From Planctomyces sp. SH-PL62 (GTDB lineage Bacteria > Planctomycetota > Planctomycetia > Planctomycetales > Planctomycetaceae), in NCBI GenBank assembly GCA_945905295.1, contig CAMDPX010000017.1:1-53059 (forward strand): 53,059 bases of DNA, written 5' to 3'. Of the stretch, positions 40,640 through 48,098 are shown one piece after another. The translations under genes and the position numbers were made by a program. Numbering within the stretch: position 1 is the first letter of the stretch; each line of letters begins with the position of its first letter. The notes beneath the pieces were generated by a model, which made no database searches, had not been told where the DNA came from, and saw only the letters and a list, made by a program, of their open reading frames with translations.

Positions 40640-40668
40640 GCAACTCCTGAATTCAACAGGAATAACTG
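40640..40668 (+). promoter_or_regulatory. Conserved upstream block of pilin-like gene 3 (candidate activator site)
   Basis: GCAACTCCTGAATTCAAC then GGAATAACTG, 89 bases before the -12 GC. Confidence 0.6.
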
Positions 40669-40715
40669 TTCGAGGCGGCCTTCGCGGCGAACCTTTGGCG
40701 CATCGCTCATTGGCG

Positions 40716-40731
40716 TGGCACGGCCACTGCT
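40716..40731 (+). promoter_or_regulatory. Putative sigma-54 promoter of pilin-like gene 3
   Basis: TGGCACGGCCACTGCT, exact GG-N10-GC spacing, 137 bases from GC to ATG. Confidence 0.75.
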
Positions 40732-40764
40732 TCCACCTGACACCGGCTGCTCAAGCCTGAAACG

Positions 40765-40807
40765 CTCTCATCCGCGGTGGGAGTAGACGCTGTTGATTCC
40801 AGTCGTC
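40765..40807 (+). promoter_or_regulatory. Conserved structured leader of pilin-like gene 3
   Basis: Same two stems. Stem 1 is unchanged; in stem 2 one loop base differs (CTGTTGATTC versus CTGCTGATTC), leaving pairing intact. It ends 60 bases before the ATG. Confidence 0.6.
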
Positions 40808-40866
40808 GTGGGCCAGGAATGAGTCGCTTTTCTAACTCCTCTCTCCACTCTGAAAGGTTTCTGATC

Positions 40867-41211
40867 ATGCGAAAATTGTTCAACGATGAAGTCGGCTTTG
40901 TGATCTCCGCCGAACTGGTTCTGGTGCTCACGATCGCCGTCCTGGGCATGGTGGTTGGTCTGGCCTCGGTCCGCGATTCGATCAACGCCGAGTTGGTGGA
41001 TCTCTCGAACGCGTTCGGTGCGATCGACACCAGCTACAACGTCCGTGGCTCGCTCAAGGACTCCAACACCGACAAGGCGCACGCTCAAGTCGCCGGCTTC
41101 GGATTCCGTGACCGTGGCGACGACTGCGATTGCAAACCGCTCGAATTCATCGACGTCTGTGGCAAGCCAGACTCCAGCAACGGAGCCATTGCCGAAGGCA
41201 ACAATCCGTAA
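40867..41211 (+). CDS. Pilin-like small membrane protein, copy 3
   Basis: A 114-residue paralog, closest to copy 2 (same ASVRD and SNGAIAEGNNP), with SLKDSNTDKAHAQ in the variable part and LEFIDVCGK. Cysteines conserved. Ribosome binding site GAAAGG as in copy 2. That the hydrophobic N-terminal half is invariant while differences cluster in the C-terminal half suggests structural constraint on the helix and variation on the exposed face. Confidence 0.75.
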   Translation: MRKLFNDEVGFVISAELVLVLTIAVLGMVVGLASVRDSINAELVDLSNAFGAIDTSYNVRGSLKDSNTDKAHAQVAGFGFRDRGDDCDCKPLEFIDVCGKPDSSNGAIAEGNNP

Positions 41212-41279
41212 TCCGGGTTGCCTGAATTGCAGCAACGGCTGGACGTGATCGGCAACGAACCGTTCCAGCGACGAATTCG

Positions 41280-41311
41280 CCCCGAGGTGCTCCGTCACCT
41301 CGGGGCTTTTT
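41280..41311 (+). terminator. Rho-independent terminator after pilin-like gene 3
   Basis: CCCCGAGGTG and CACCTCGGGG with loop CTCCGT, then CTTTTTCG. Compared with copy 2, paired bases have changed together (AAGG/CCTT to GAGG/CCTC), which supports the stem. Confidence 0.94.
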
Positions 41312-41318
41312 CGTGCGC

Positions 41319-42413
41319 TCACGGAAGCGTCAATTTGCGGACTCGATAATTCTCGCTGTCGCCGATGAAGACATTGCCGGCCGAGTCCACGCAGACTCCA
41401 TGCGGCCGTGCCAGTCCGCAGGTCTTCGGATCGCCATCCGGCCCATCATGCTTTTTGCCGTCACCGACCACCGTTTCGATGATCCCGCTCGCGTGCCGCA
41501 GAACTCGAACGGTGTGACTTTCGGTGTCCGCCAAATAGATATCTCCGTTCGGAGCCATCGCGATCCCCTTCGGGCCGGACAACGTCGCCGATCGAGCCGG
41601 TCCGCCGTCACCTGTGTAGCCCTGCTTTCCGGTCCCCGCCAGATGCACGAACCGTTGTTTGGGGATCTCCAGCCGATAAACCGAATTCCCTTCGCGGAGC
41701 GCGAGGATCGCGTCCCCTGCCGACGTGAAGTCAATCGCGCGCGGCCCGGAGACTGCCGCGTTGACGATCGTCGAACCATCCTTCGGCACCGACTTCTCCC
41801 CATTGCCGGTAAACGTCGTCACGATCCCGGTTTTCAAATCAACACGGCGCACGCGATGGTTGCCAATGTCGCAAATGAAGAGTGCCCCTTTGCCATCCAA
41901 GGCAATCGAGTGCGGCTTGTTGAACGTCGCCTCACGAGCCGATCCGCCGTCGCCGCTGAATCCTGGCTGACCAGTGCCGGCCACCGTCGAGATCGTGCCG
42001 CTGGACTTCTCCACTTTGCGGACGAGGTTGCTCTGCATCTCGACAAAGTACATCGTGCCGTCGGCGTCGAACTTGATCTCGTAGGGTTCGTTGAGCAGCG
42101 CCTGCGTCGCCGGGCCACCGTCTCCCGCGTACCCCTTCTTGCCGGAGCCGGCCACCGTCGAGATGCGACCCGCTCGGTCCACGCGGCGGATGACATGAAA
42201 CGCGATGTCGCAAAAGTAGAGCGCACCGTCCGGACCGATCGTCAGACCATAAGGCTCACCCGCGCCCGCGTCGCGAGCGAGACCGCCGTCTCCCGAATAC
42301 TCCTTCTTGCCGGTCCCGGCGACCGTGACCACTTCTGCCGAGATCAGCTCGGCGGACAACATGAGTGCCAGAATAACCAATGACCAACGACCAACGACCG
42401 ATGACCAACTCAT
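41319..42413 (-). CDS. Secreted NHL-repeat beta-propeller protein
   Basis: A 364-residue protein with a signal peptide (WSLVILALMLSAELISA) and about six NHL-type repeats, each containing a TVAGTGxxGYSGDGGPA...P-x-G-I/L-x-x-x-x-x-G-x-L-Y-x-x-D unit, e.g. VAGTGQPGFSGDGGSAREA and DIGNHRVRRVD. Proteins of this design are common and exported in planctomycetes; binding or enzymatic roles vary and none can be assigned. ATG 42413 is chosen (GGGAG 6 bases upstream) and overlaps the stop of the BtuF-like gene by 4 bases. Confidence 0.88.
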   Translation of the reverse strand: MSWSSVVGRWSLVILALMLSAELISAEVVTVAGTGKKEYSGDGGLARDAGAGEPYGLTIGPDGALYFCDIAFHVIRRVDRAGRISTVAGSGKKGYAGDGGPATQALLNEPYEIKFDADGTMYFVEMQSNLVRKVEKSSGTISTVAGTGQPGFSGDGGSAREATFNKPHSIALDGKGALFICDIGNHRVRRVDLKTGIVTTFTGNGEKSVPKDGSTIVNAAVSGPRAIDFTSAGDAILALREGNSVYRLEIPKQRFVHLAGTGKQGYTGDGGPARSATLSGPKGIAMAPNGDIYLADTESHTVRVLRHASGIIETVVGDGKKHDGPDGDPKTCGLARPHGVCVDSAGNVFIGDSENYRVRKLTLP

Positions 42414-43330
42414 AGCTTCTCCCAATTTCGTTCTCGATGTCTGAAGTTGCAGGCGTCGGGATGCAGGATCTCCGCCAAAATCTGAGCGGACTCCAGCAAC
42501 CTCGGCCCCGGCCGATTAAAGAACTGATGACCGTCCGTCACGAACACTTTGCCCGCGCGAACGGCCGAAAGCTGAGCCCAACGCGGATCGGACGTCAGCA
42601 CGGCGGATTCGGTGCGAGCCCGCGCGATGTCCCAACCGCACGGCATCAGCACCAGAACTTCCGGATCAGCCTCGAGCAATTGCTGCCAATCGAACCAAGG
42701 CGAGTGCTGGCCGGCGACGGCACCCACGCTGACGCCACCGGCGATTTCCACGAGTTCGGGAACCCAGTTGCCGGCGACCATGAGCGGTTCAAACCATTCC
42801 AGACAACCCACCGTCGGTTTACGGCGTCGTTTGGAAGTCTGGTGACGCAGCGTTTCAAAGCCGCCGCGTAACTCAACGACCAATTGGTGTCCGCGGTCGG
42901 GCACGTGCAGTGCGATGGCCACCACGTGGATGTCTCCGAAGAATCGTTCGAGATGCTGCGGGTTGAGGTCAATCACGCTGGGGTTGTGGTCCCCTTGAGT
43001 CAGCTCCGCTTCGAGGTCTTCCGGCGTCACGGCGCAAACATCGCATTGGGTCTGCGTCAGGATCACGTCGGGGCGCAGTTCGCGTAGCAGCGCGGTGTCG
43101 ACGTCAAAGACCGACAAGCCGGCCCGCAACGAGTCTTTCACTTGACGATCGATCTCCGCTCCCGACTTGGTCACGTCGATGCGCGGGTGACAGCAGATCG
43201 GCAGCCCCTGCACCTCTGCCGGAAAATCGCATTCATGCGACCGGCCGACAAGTTGATCGAGCATTCCAAGCGCGGCGACGATTTCGGTCGCACTCGGCAG
43301 AAGGGAAACAATCCGGCGACGAGGTGGCAT
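42410..43330 (-). CDS. BtuF-like ABC-transporter substrate-binding protein
   Basis: A 306-residue protein of the periplasmic-binding-protein type III class (cobalamin/iron siderophore). Seen: RRIVSLLPSATEIVAALGMLDQLVGRSHECDFP, LRPDVILTQTQCDVCAVTPEDLE, LEWFEPLMVAGNWVPELVEIAGG and FFNRPGPRLLESAQILAEILHP. There is no signal peptide at the start, unlike true BtuF, and no permease or ATPase follows. Similar orphan proteins are often annotated cobalamin-binding; ligand unproven. It is coupled to the NHL gene. Confidence 0.85.
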   Translation of the reverse strand: MPPRRRIVSLLPSATEIVAALGMLDQLVGRSHECDFPAEVQGLPICCHPRIDVTKSGAEIDRQVKDSLRAGLSVFDVDTALLRELRPDVILTQTQCDVCAVTPEDLEAELTQGDHNPSVIDLNPQHLERFFGDIHVVAIALHVPDRGHQLVVELRGGFETLRHQTSKRRRKPTVGCLEWFEPLMVAGNWVPELVEIAGGVSVGAVAGQHSPWFDWQQLLEADPEVLVLMPCGWDIARARTESAVLTSDPRWAQLSAVRAGKVFVTDGHQFFNRPGPRLLESAQILAEILHPDACNFRHRERNWEKL

Positions 43331-43416
43331 AACGAGAACTTCCTAGTTCCGAGGGAAGACAACTTTTATAGTCCGGCCCGTCCGAAAGGGAGCGAACCGC
43401 GAACAAACGACGTGAC

Positions 43417-43502
43417 GGGGTCGGGAGTCTTTTTCAGGCCGCCATTCCGCTTTCGATGAAAATGAATCCATCGATGGCGGCCTGAAAAAGACTCCCGACC
43501 CC
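43417..43502. repeat. Complete GGGGTCGGGAGTC palindromic element
   Basis: GGGGTCGGGAGTCTTTTTCA, then GGCCGCCAT, is mirrored by ATGGCGGCC, TGAAAAAGACTCCCGACCCC: a 29-bp perfect arm around a ~28-base loop. It lies 26 bases before the UvrD/PcrA start and could fold as a strong hairpin in the mRNA. Confidence 0.95.
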
Positions 43503-43528
43503 TTACCGCCGCGAAATGGAGTTCCGTT

Positions 43529-45940
43529 GTGCAGAGCCGTCTGACCGAATTTCAGCGACAAGCCGTCGAGCACTTCGAGGGACCGTTGCTCGTCTTGGCC
43601 GGCCCCGGCTCCGGGAAGACGCGGGTCATCACGCAGCGCATCGCGCGGCTGATTGAACGGGGCGTGTCACCGCGACGAATGCTGGCCCTCACGTTCACCA
43701 ACAAGGCGGCCGAGGAGATGGCTCACCGCGTCGAGACGCTCGTCCCCGGTTCGCGAGTTTGGGTCAGCACGTTTCACCGCTTCTGCGCGCGCCTGCTGCG
43801 CGAATATGCGGAAATGGTCGGCCTGCACAACAATTTCACGATCTTCGACACCGATGACCAACGCGGGCTCATCAAGCGATCGCTCAGCGATCTGGACCTG
43901 GATTCGACACAGTATGCGCCAGCCAAGATCAACGCGGCCATCAGCAAGATGAAGAATGATCTCATCACGCCGGACATCGTCGAGGCCGCTCGTCACGAGC
44001 AGGCGACGATGGATTTCAAGACCGTCGTCACCGCACGCATCTACCCGGAATACCAGAAGCGGCTGCGCGAATCGAACGCCGTCGATTTCGATGACCTGCT
44101 GCTGCACGCCGTCGCGCTGCTGCAAGGGAACCCGGAACTGCGCAGCGAACTCGATCACCAATATCAGTTCATTCTGGTCGACGAGTACCAAGACACGAAC
44201 AAGGCCCAGTACGAAATCATCCGGGCACTGGCTCACGACATCCCGAACCTGTGCGTGACCGGCGATCCCGATCAGTCGATCTACGGCTGGCGCGGCGCTC
44301 GCATCGACAACATCCTGCGGTTTGAGTCGGACTACCCGGACGCGCAGGTCGTGCGGCTGGAGGAAAACTTCCGCAGCACGAAAGCCATCCTGCGCGTCGC
44401 TGACAAATTGATCGAGCACAACGTCCATCGCAATGCGAAACGGCTGCAAACCGACAACGAGTCGGGGGACGATGTGAAACTGCACCGTTTCTGGTCCGGC
44501 AAAGACGAGGCGGAAGAGATCGCCTCGCAGATTCGCCGCGACATCGAAGCCGGCGTCTGGGAATGGTCCGACGTCGCGATCTTCTACCGCGTCAACTGGC
44601 TGTCGCGCGAGATCGAACTGGCCCTCGGCAGGAATCATGTGCCGTATCAAGTTGCCGCCGGCCTCGCGTTCTACGATCGAGCGGAAGTCAAAGACATGCT
44701 GGGATACCTGCGGGTGATCGAAAACCCGGCTGACCGCGCCGCCAGCTTGCGGATCATCAACAATCCGCCCCGCGGCATTGGCAAGAGCACGCTCGTGAAG
44801 CTGACTCGTTTCGCCGACAAGCACGAGTTGACGCTGGTCGAAGCGGCCGAGCACGCCAAAGAGATTCCCGAACTCTCCGCGGGGCCGACCAAGGCGTTGC
44901 TCGCGTTCGCCGAAATCATGAAACACCTGCGAGACAAAGCAACCGGCTCCGTCGCCGAGTTGCTGCGTGCGGTGCTCTCGGAGACCAGTTACGGAGATGG
45001 CTGGCGCGAGAGCGACGACGAACAAGAGCAAACACGACTCGGAAACGTGCTGGAACTCGTGCTGTCCGCTCAGCAGTTTGACGAACAGGCGGGAGAAGGT
45101 CGCTCGCTGCAAGCGTTTCTCGAAACCACTTCGCTGGTCAGTGATCTCGACGCCGTGGACGAATCCGCCGGCAAGGTCACGCTGATGACGCTGCACGCCG
45201 CGAAGGGACTCGAGTTCCCCGTCGTCTACATCGTCGGCTTCGAGCAAAACCTGATCCCGCATGAACGCGCGATGTACGAACAAGAAGACCTCCGCCGGAT
45301 GCAGATGGCTCTCGAAGAAGAGCGTCGCCTGCTCTTCGTCGGCGTGACCCGCGCGATGAAACAACTGCACCTGACGACCACCGTCGAACGTTATTCCTTC
45401 GGCCGCCCGCTGCGCACCATCCGCAGCCAGTTTGAGACGGAGATCGAGTGCGAAGAGATCGACCACACAGCGCAGGGGTCAGGGAATAGGAGCCAGGAAT
45501 CAGGAAGACAAAGCAACGCAGCGCCGTTCGACGATGAGGGGAGCCAGGAAGTCCCGAACAATGACTGGCTGGATTTCGATTTTGGCGCGGCCGCTCCGTC
45601 GAAGGGGTCGGGAGTCTTTTTCGAGTCGGCGGACGAAGACACCTCCGACGATTCAATCGCGTTCCCCGCCGATTCAAAAAGGACTCCCGACCCCGTCGCT
45701 CTGAAATCCAAGGTCACCACGGGGGCTGCGCTACTCCGCACGCAGGCCGAGGATTCGGACGTCACAACCCTCTTCGCGGTTGGCGACGCGGTGCGGCATC
45801 CGCGCTATGGCTTGGGCGAAGTTGTGGAAGTCGGCCGGATGATGAAGCGTCAAACGGTGGTCGTGCGCTTCGATCAGGACGACCGCACCGAAACTTTCGT
45901 GGCCGACAAATGCCCTCTGACCCCAGTCGGACTGCGGTGA
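43529..45940 (+). CDS. UvrD/PcrA-family DNA helicase
   Basis: An 803-residue superfamily I 3'-5' helicase for repair and replication restart. Motifs: Q (LTEFQRQAV), I AGPGSGKT, Ia TFTNKAAEEM, II ILVDEYQDTN, III GDPDQSIYGWRGA, IV RLEENFRST, V VTLMTLHAAKGLEFPVVY, VI EERRLLFVGVTRA. After the helicase core (~640) is a disordered linker containing repeat-derived sequence (residues ~650-722), then a conserved C-terminal RNA-polymerase-binding-like domain (VGDAVRHPRYGLGEVV, VVVRFDQDDRTETF). GTG 43529 has GGAG about 9 bases upstream. Confidence 0.95.
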   Translation: MQSRLTEFQRQAVEHFEGPLLVLAGPGSGKTRVITQRIARLIERGVSPRRMLALTFTNKAAEEMAHRVETLVPGSRVWVSTFHRFCARLLREYAEMVGLHNNFTIFDTDDQRGLIKRSLSDLDLDSTQYAPAKINAAISKMKNDLITPDIVEAARHEQATMDFKTVVTARIYPEYQKRLRESNAVDFDDLLLHAVALLQGNPELRSELDHQYQFILVDEYQDTNKAQYEIIRALAHDIPNLCVTGDPDQSIYGWRGARIDNILRFESDYPDAQVVRLEENFRSTKAILRVADKLIEHNVHRNAKRLQTDNESGDDVKLHRFWSGKDEAEEIASQIRRDIEAGVWEWSDVAIFYRVNWLSREIELALGRNHVPYQVAAGLAFYDRAEVKDMLGYLRVIENPADRAASLRIINNPPRGIGKSTLVKLTRFADKHELTLVEAAEHAKEIPELSAGPTKALLAFAEIMKHLRDKATGSVAELLRAVLSETSYGDGWRESDDEQEQTRLGNVLELVLSAQQFDEQAGEGRSLQAFLETTSLVSDLDAVDESAGKVTLMTLHAAKGLEFPVVYIVGFEQNLIPHERAMYEQEDLRRMQMALEEERRLLFVGVTRAMKQLHLTTTVERYSFGRPLRTIRSQFETEIECEEIDHTAQGSGNRSQESGRQSNAAPFDDEGSQEVPNNDWLDFDFGAAAPSKGSGVFFESADEDTSDDSIAFPADSKRTPDPVALKSKVTTGAALLRTQAEDSDVTTLFAVGDAVRHPRYGLGEVVEVGRMMKRQTVVVRFDQDDRTETFVADKCPLTPVGLR
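45604..45694. repeat. GGGGTCGGGAGTC element inserted in frame in the helicase gene
   Basis: GGGGTCGGGAGTCTTTTTCG and AAAAAGGACTCCCGACCCC are inverted arms of the same family as 43417. It encodes GSGVFFESADEDTSDDS... within the linker. Just upstream, 45475-45507 holds another low-complexity repeat (GGGTCAGGG...CAGGAATCAGGA). Confidence 0.9.
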
Positions 45941-46041
45941 GCGATCGCGCGAACCAGAATCGCAGGGGTTAGGTCTTCATTTTTGTTGTTTGCTCAATTC
46001 TCGACATCTCGAACTTTTTATTGGAAAGGCTGCGAGTTGCT

Positions 46042-47199
46042 ATGTACGACTATGTGCTCATCAACGGCACCGTGATTGATCCTGCGGTCGGATTGAATGC
46101 TCGCCGGAATGTGGCTCTGCAAGGGGGCCGAGTGGCGGCGATCCTCGATCCTGCCACGCCGGTTGCCGCTCAGCAAACTCTCGATTGCAACGGCCTGTTG
46201 GTCGTGCCGGGGTTGATCGACTTTCATGTCCACGTCTTTCCCGGAGTCAGCAACTTCGGCGTTGATCCCGATGAGACTTGCCTGGCTCGCGGAGTCACGA
46301 CGGTCCTGGATTTCGGCACGGCGGGCGGACTGATCTTTGATGGCTTTCGGCGATTCGTCATCGACACGGCGAAGACTCGCGTCAAAGCGCTGATGCTGAT
46401 TGCCGCGCAAGGTCTGATCAGCAGCAATGACACCAAACCGGCGCTTGGCGAGTTGTGGGATCTCGCATACTGCGATGTCGAAGGTTGCGTCGAAGCGGTC
46501 GAGAAGCATCGCGACTGCGTGGCCGGCATCAAAGTGCGGTGCATGGACAACATCTCAAACGGTGGCAAGAACGAAGCGGAGGGCTTGCGACGTGCTCGGC
46601 TGGCGGCCGATGCGACTAAGTTGCCGCTCGTCGTGCATCCGGCGAATTCGTCGCTGCGGGTTGAACATCTTTTCGAGATGCTGCGATCCGGTGACGTGAT
46701 GACTCACTGCTATCACGACAAGAACTGCAAGCTGGTGGATGATCGCACACAGGTCTGCTCGATCGTCCGCGAGAAGCAACGTGAGGGCGTGTTGCTCGAT
46801 GTTGGCCACGGCTCCGGAAGCTTTGCGTGGCGTGTCGCGCGAGCGATGCTCGATCAAGGCGTCGTTCCTGATTTTCTCAGCAGCGACCTGCATACCTATA
46901 ACGTGCATGGGCCGGTGTTCGATCTGGTCACCACGCTCAGCAAGTTCCTGCATCTGGGCATGAGCGTGCCGGAGATCATACGTCGCTCAACGGCGACGTG
47001 CGCGGCGTGGCTCGGCATGGCGGACGAAATCGGGACGTTGAAGCCGGGCGCGTGCGCCGACATCACGGTTCTGGACATCGTCGATGGTGAGTTCCCGCTG
47101 ATGGACTCGGAAGGGGTGACCGAGATCGGCCAGAGAAGCTTCGAGGTGCGGCACTGCTTCCGTGCGGGACTGCGAAGCGGGTTGCTATTGAAGTCGTAG
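46042..47199 (+). CDS. Amidohydrolase-superfamily metal-dependent hydrolase
   Basis: A 385-residue cytoplasmic enzyme with dihydroorotase/adenine-deaminase-type layout. Seen: the small beta domain (DYVLINGTVIDPA...ALQGGRVAAI), GLIDFHVHVF (HxH metal pair), GIKVRCMD (candidate carboxylated Lys), LVVHPAN and THCYH (metal His), SSDLHTYNVHGP (metal Asp), and GTLKPGACADITVLD. Substrate unknown; it resembles the deacetylase-like group related to EF_0837. ATG 46042 gives MYDYVLING; GGAAAGG upstream is somewhat far, and TTG 46021 is an alternative start. Confidence 0.88.
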   Translation: MYDYVLINGTVIDPAVGLNARRNVALQGGRVAAILDPATPVAAQQTLDCNGLLVVPGLIDFHVHVFPGVSNFGVDPDETCLARGVTTVLDFGTAGGLIFDGFRRFVIDTAKTRVKALMLIAAQGLISSNDTKPALGELWDLAYCDVEGCVEAVEKHRDCVAGIKVRCMDNISNGGKNEAEGLRRARLAADATKLPLVVHPANSSLRVEHLFEMLRSGDVMTHCYHDKNCKLVDDRTQVCSIVREKQREGVLLDVGHGSGSFAWRVARAMLDQGVVPDFLSSDLHTYNVHGPVFDLVTTLSKFLHLGMSVPEIIRRSTATCAAWLGMADEIGTLKPGACADITVLDIVDGEFPLMDSEGVTEIGQRSFEVRHCFRAGLRSGLLLKS

Positions 47200-47222
47200 A
47201 CCGGCACAAGGAGGATTAAACG

Positions 47223-47594
47223 ATGAAAACCTTGCTGCATGGTACGACGTCAGAACGCGCGAAACGGATTGTGTTACTTGGCCCCGATCCAAACTTTGTT
47301 GAACCCGGAGGTTTCGCGAATGCGGAAGGTTTTTCAACTTGCCTCGAAAACGGTCCTTTCCCGTTGGGACGGCCAGAAGAATATGCATTTGGGAAATCAA
47401 ACGAATTCCCGGAGGAGTCCGGCCCCGTTATATTGGCGATCGACGTGCCAGACGAAATCGTAGCGTTGGCAGTCAACGAAATTTTTCCGCTCAGCCAAGG
47501 TGTCGTGCAGTTCGATGAAGGAGCCGGGCTTGGAGAACTGCAAGCTTGTTGGTCAACGCTGCACAAGGAAATTCGTTCGGTGAAACGTCCATGA
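47223..47594 (+). CDS. Small ADP-ribosyltransferase-like protein
   Basis: A 123-residue protein starting MKTLLHGTTSERAKRIVLLGPDPNFVEPGG, with an HGT motif as in ADP-ribosyltransferase and RNA 2'-phosphotransferase folds, then FSTCLENGPFPLGRPEEYA and GPVILAIDVPDEIVALAVN, which fits the following core strands. The catalytic Glu is not certain. The ribosome binding site is near perfect (AAGGAGG, 8 bases). Its stop overlaps the next gene's ATG. It could be a toxin or effector with the next gene as partner; this is inference. Confidence 0.5.
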   Translation: MKTLLHGTTSERAKRIVLLGPDPNFVEPGGFANAEGFSTCLENGPFPLGRPEEYAFGKSNEFPEESGPVILAIDVPDEIVALAVNEIFPLSQGVVQFDEGAGLGELQACWSTLHKEIRSVKRP

Positions 47595-48082
47595 ATTTAA
47601 CCTCTACACCAACTGACGCGATCCAAGATGCTCTCCGGTCAAATACCGGCGTCGTCGAGTTTGTGGATAACTTATTGTGTGCCTGCGCCAGAGACGGAGT
47701 TCATCTCCGTTGGGAGACTGATGGTTGCCACGTTTGGCATCGTGGCAATCCGAAAGCGAAGATCGAAACTCTGCAAACTAAATCGCAATTCCGTGCTGTC
47801 TTGGCTCGGATCGCAGCGCTCTGCAATGAGCAGAAAAAGTCGAACTCCGTGTCGCCGTACGGTGGGCAAGCCATGCTACCCGTCGCGGCAGATCAAGAGG
47901 CTTCGCTGAGTATCGCCTTCGTGAACACTCCCGACACGCAGTTCCTTGAGATTCATCTCGTGCGACAGAATTTTCGGAAACGGCTCCGCGACAAAATGGA
48001 AGAACTTGACCGAGTGTTGGATCAGACTGAGGAGTCCATCAATGATCCGGCGACTCACCTCGCGAAGCCGAACGGCATTTAA
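47591..48082 (+). CDS. Unknown protein coupled to the ADP-ribosyltransferase-like gene
   Basis: A 163-residue protein of unknown family. It has a helical N-terminus, a Cys/His-containing stretch (LLCACARDGVHLRWETDGCHVWHRGN), a central alpha/beta part and a charged C-terminal helix (FRKRLRDKMEELDRVLDQTEESI). ATG 47591 overlaps the upstream TGA. The tight coupling suggests a complex or toxin-immunity relation with the preceding protein. Confidence 0.65.
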   Translation: MNLTSTPTDAIQDALRSNTGVVEFVDNLLCACARDGVHLRWETDGCHVWHRGNPKAKIETLQTKSQFRAVLARIAALCNEQKKSNSVSPYGGQAMLPVAADQEASLSIAFVNTPDTQFLEIHLVRQNFRKRLRDKMEELDRVLDQTEESINDPATHLAKPNGI

Positions 48083-48098
48083 GATGTCCTCTTGAGGT

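Noticed and set aside
41313-42383. 356-codon plus-strand frame opposite the NHL gene
   Set aside because: The NHL repeats are clear on the minus strand; the opposite frame mirrors their periodicity.
43667-45466. 599-codon open frame on the minus strand within the UvrD/PcrA gene
   Set aside because: It is the antisense shadow of a GC-rich gene; the plus strand has every helicase motif in order while the antisense product has no motif and a skewed composition.
1427-46023. Shared 14-mer AACTTTTTATTGGA before the helicase and amidohydrolase genes as a promoter motif
   Set aside because: A few 14-base matches are expected by chance in 53 kb, and the flanks do not match.
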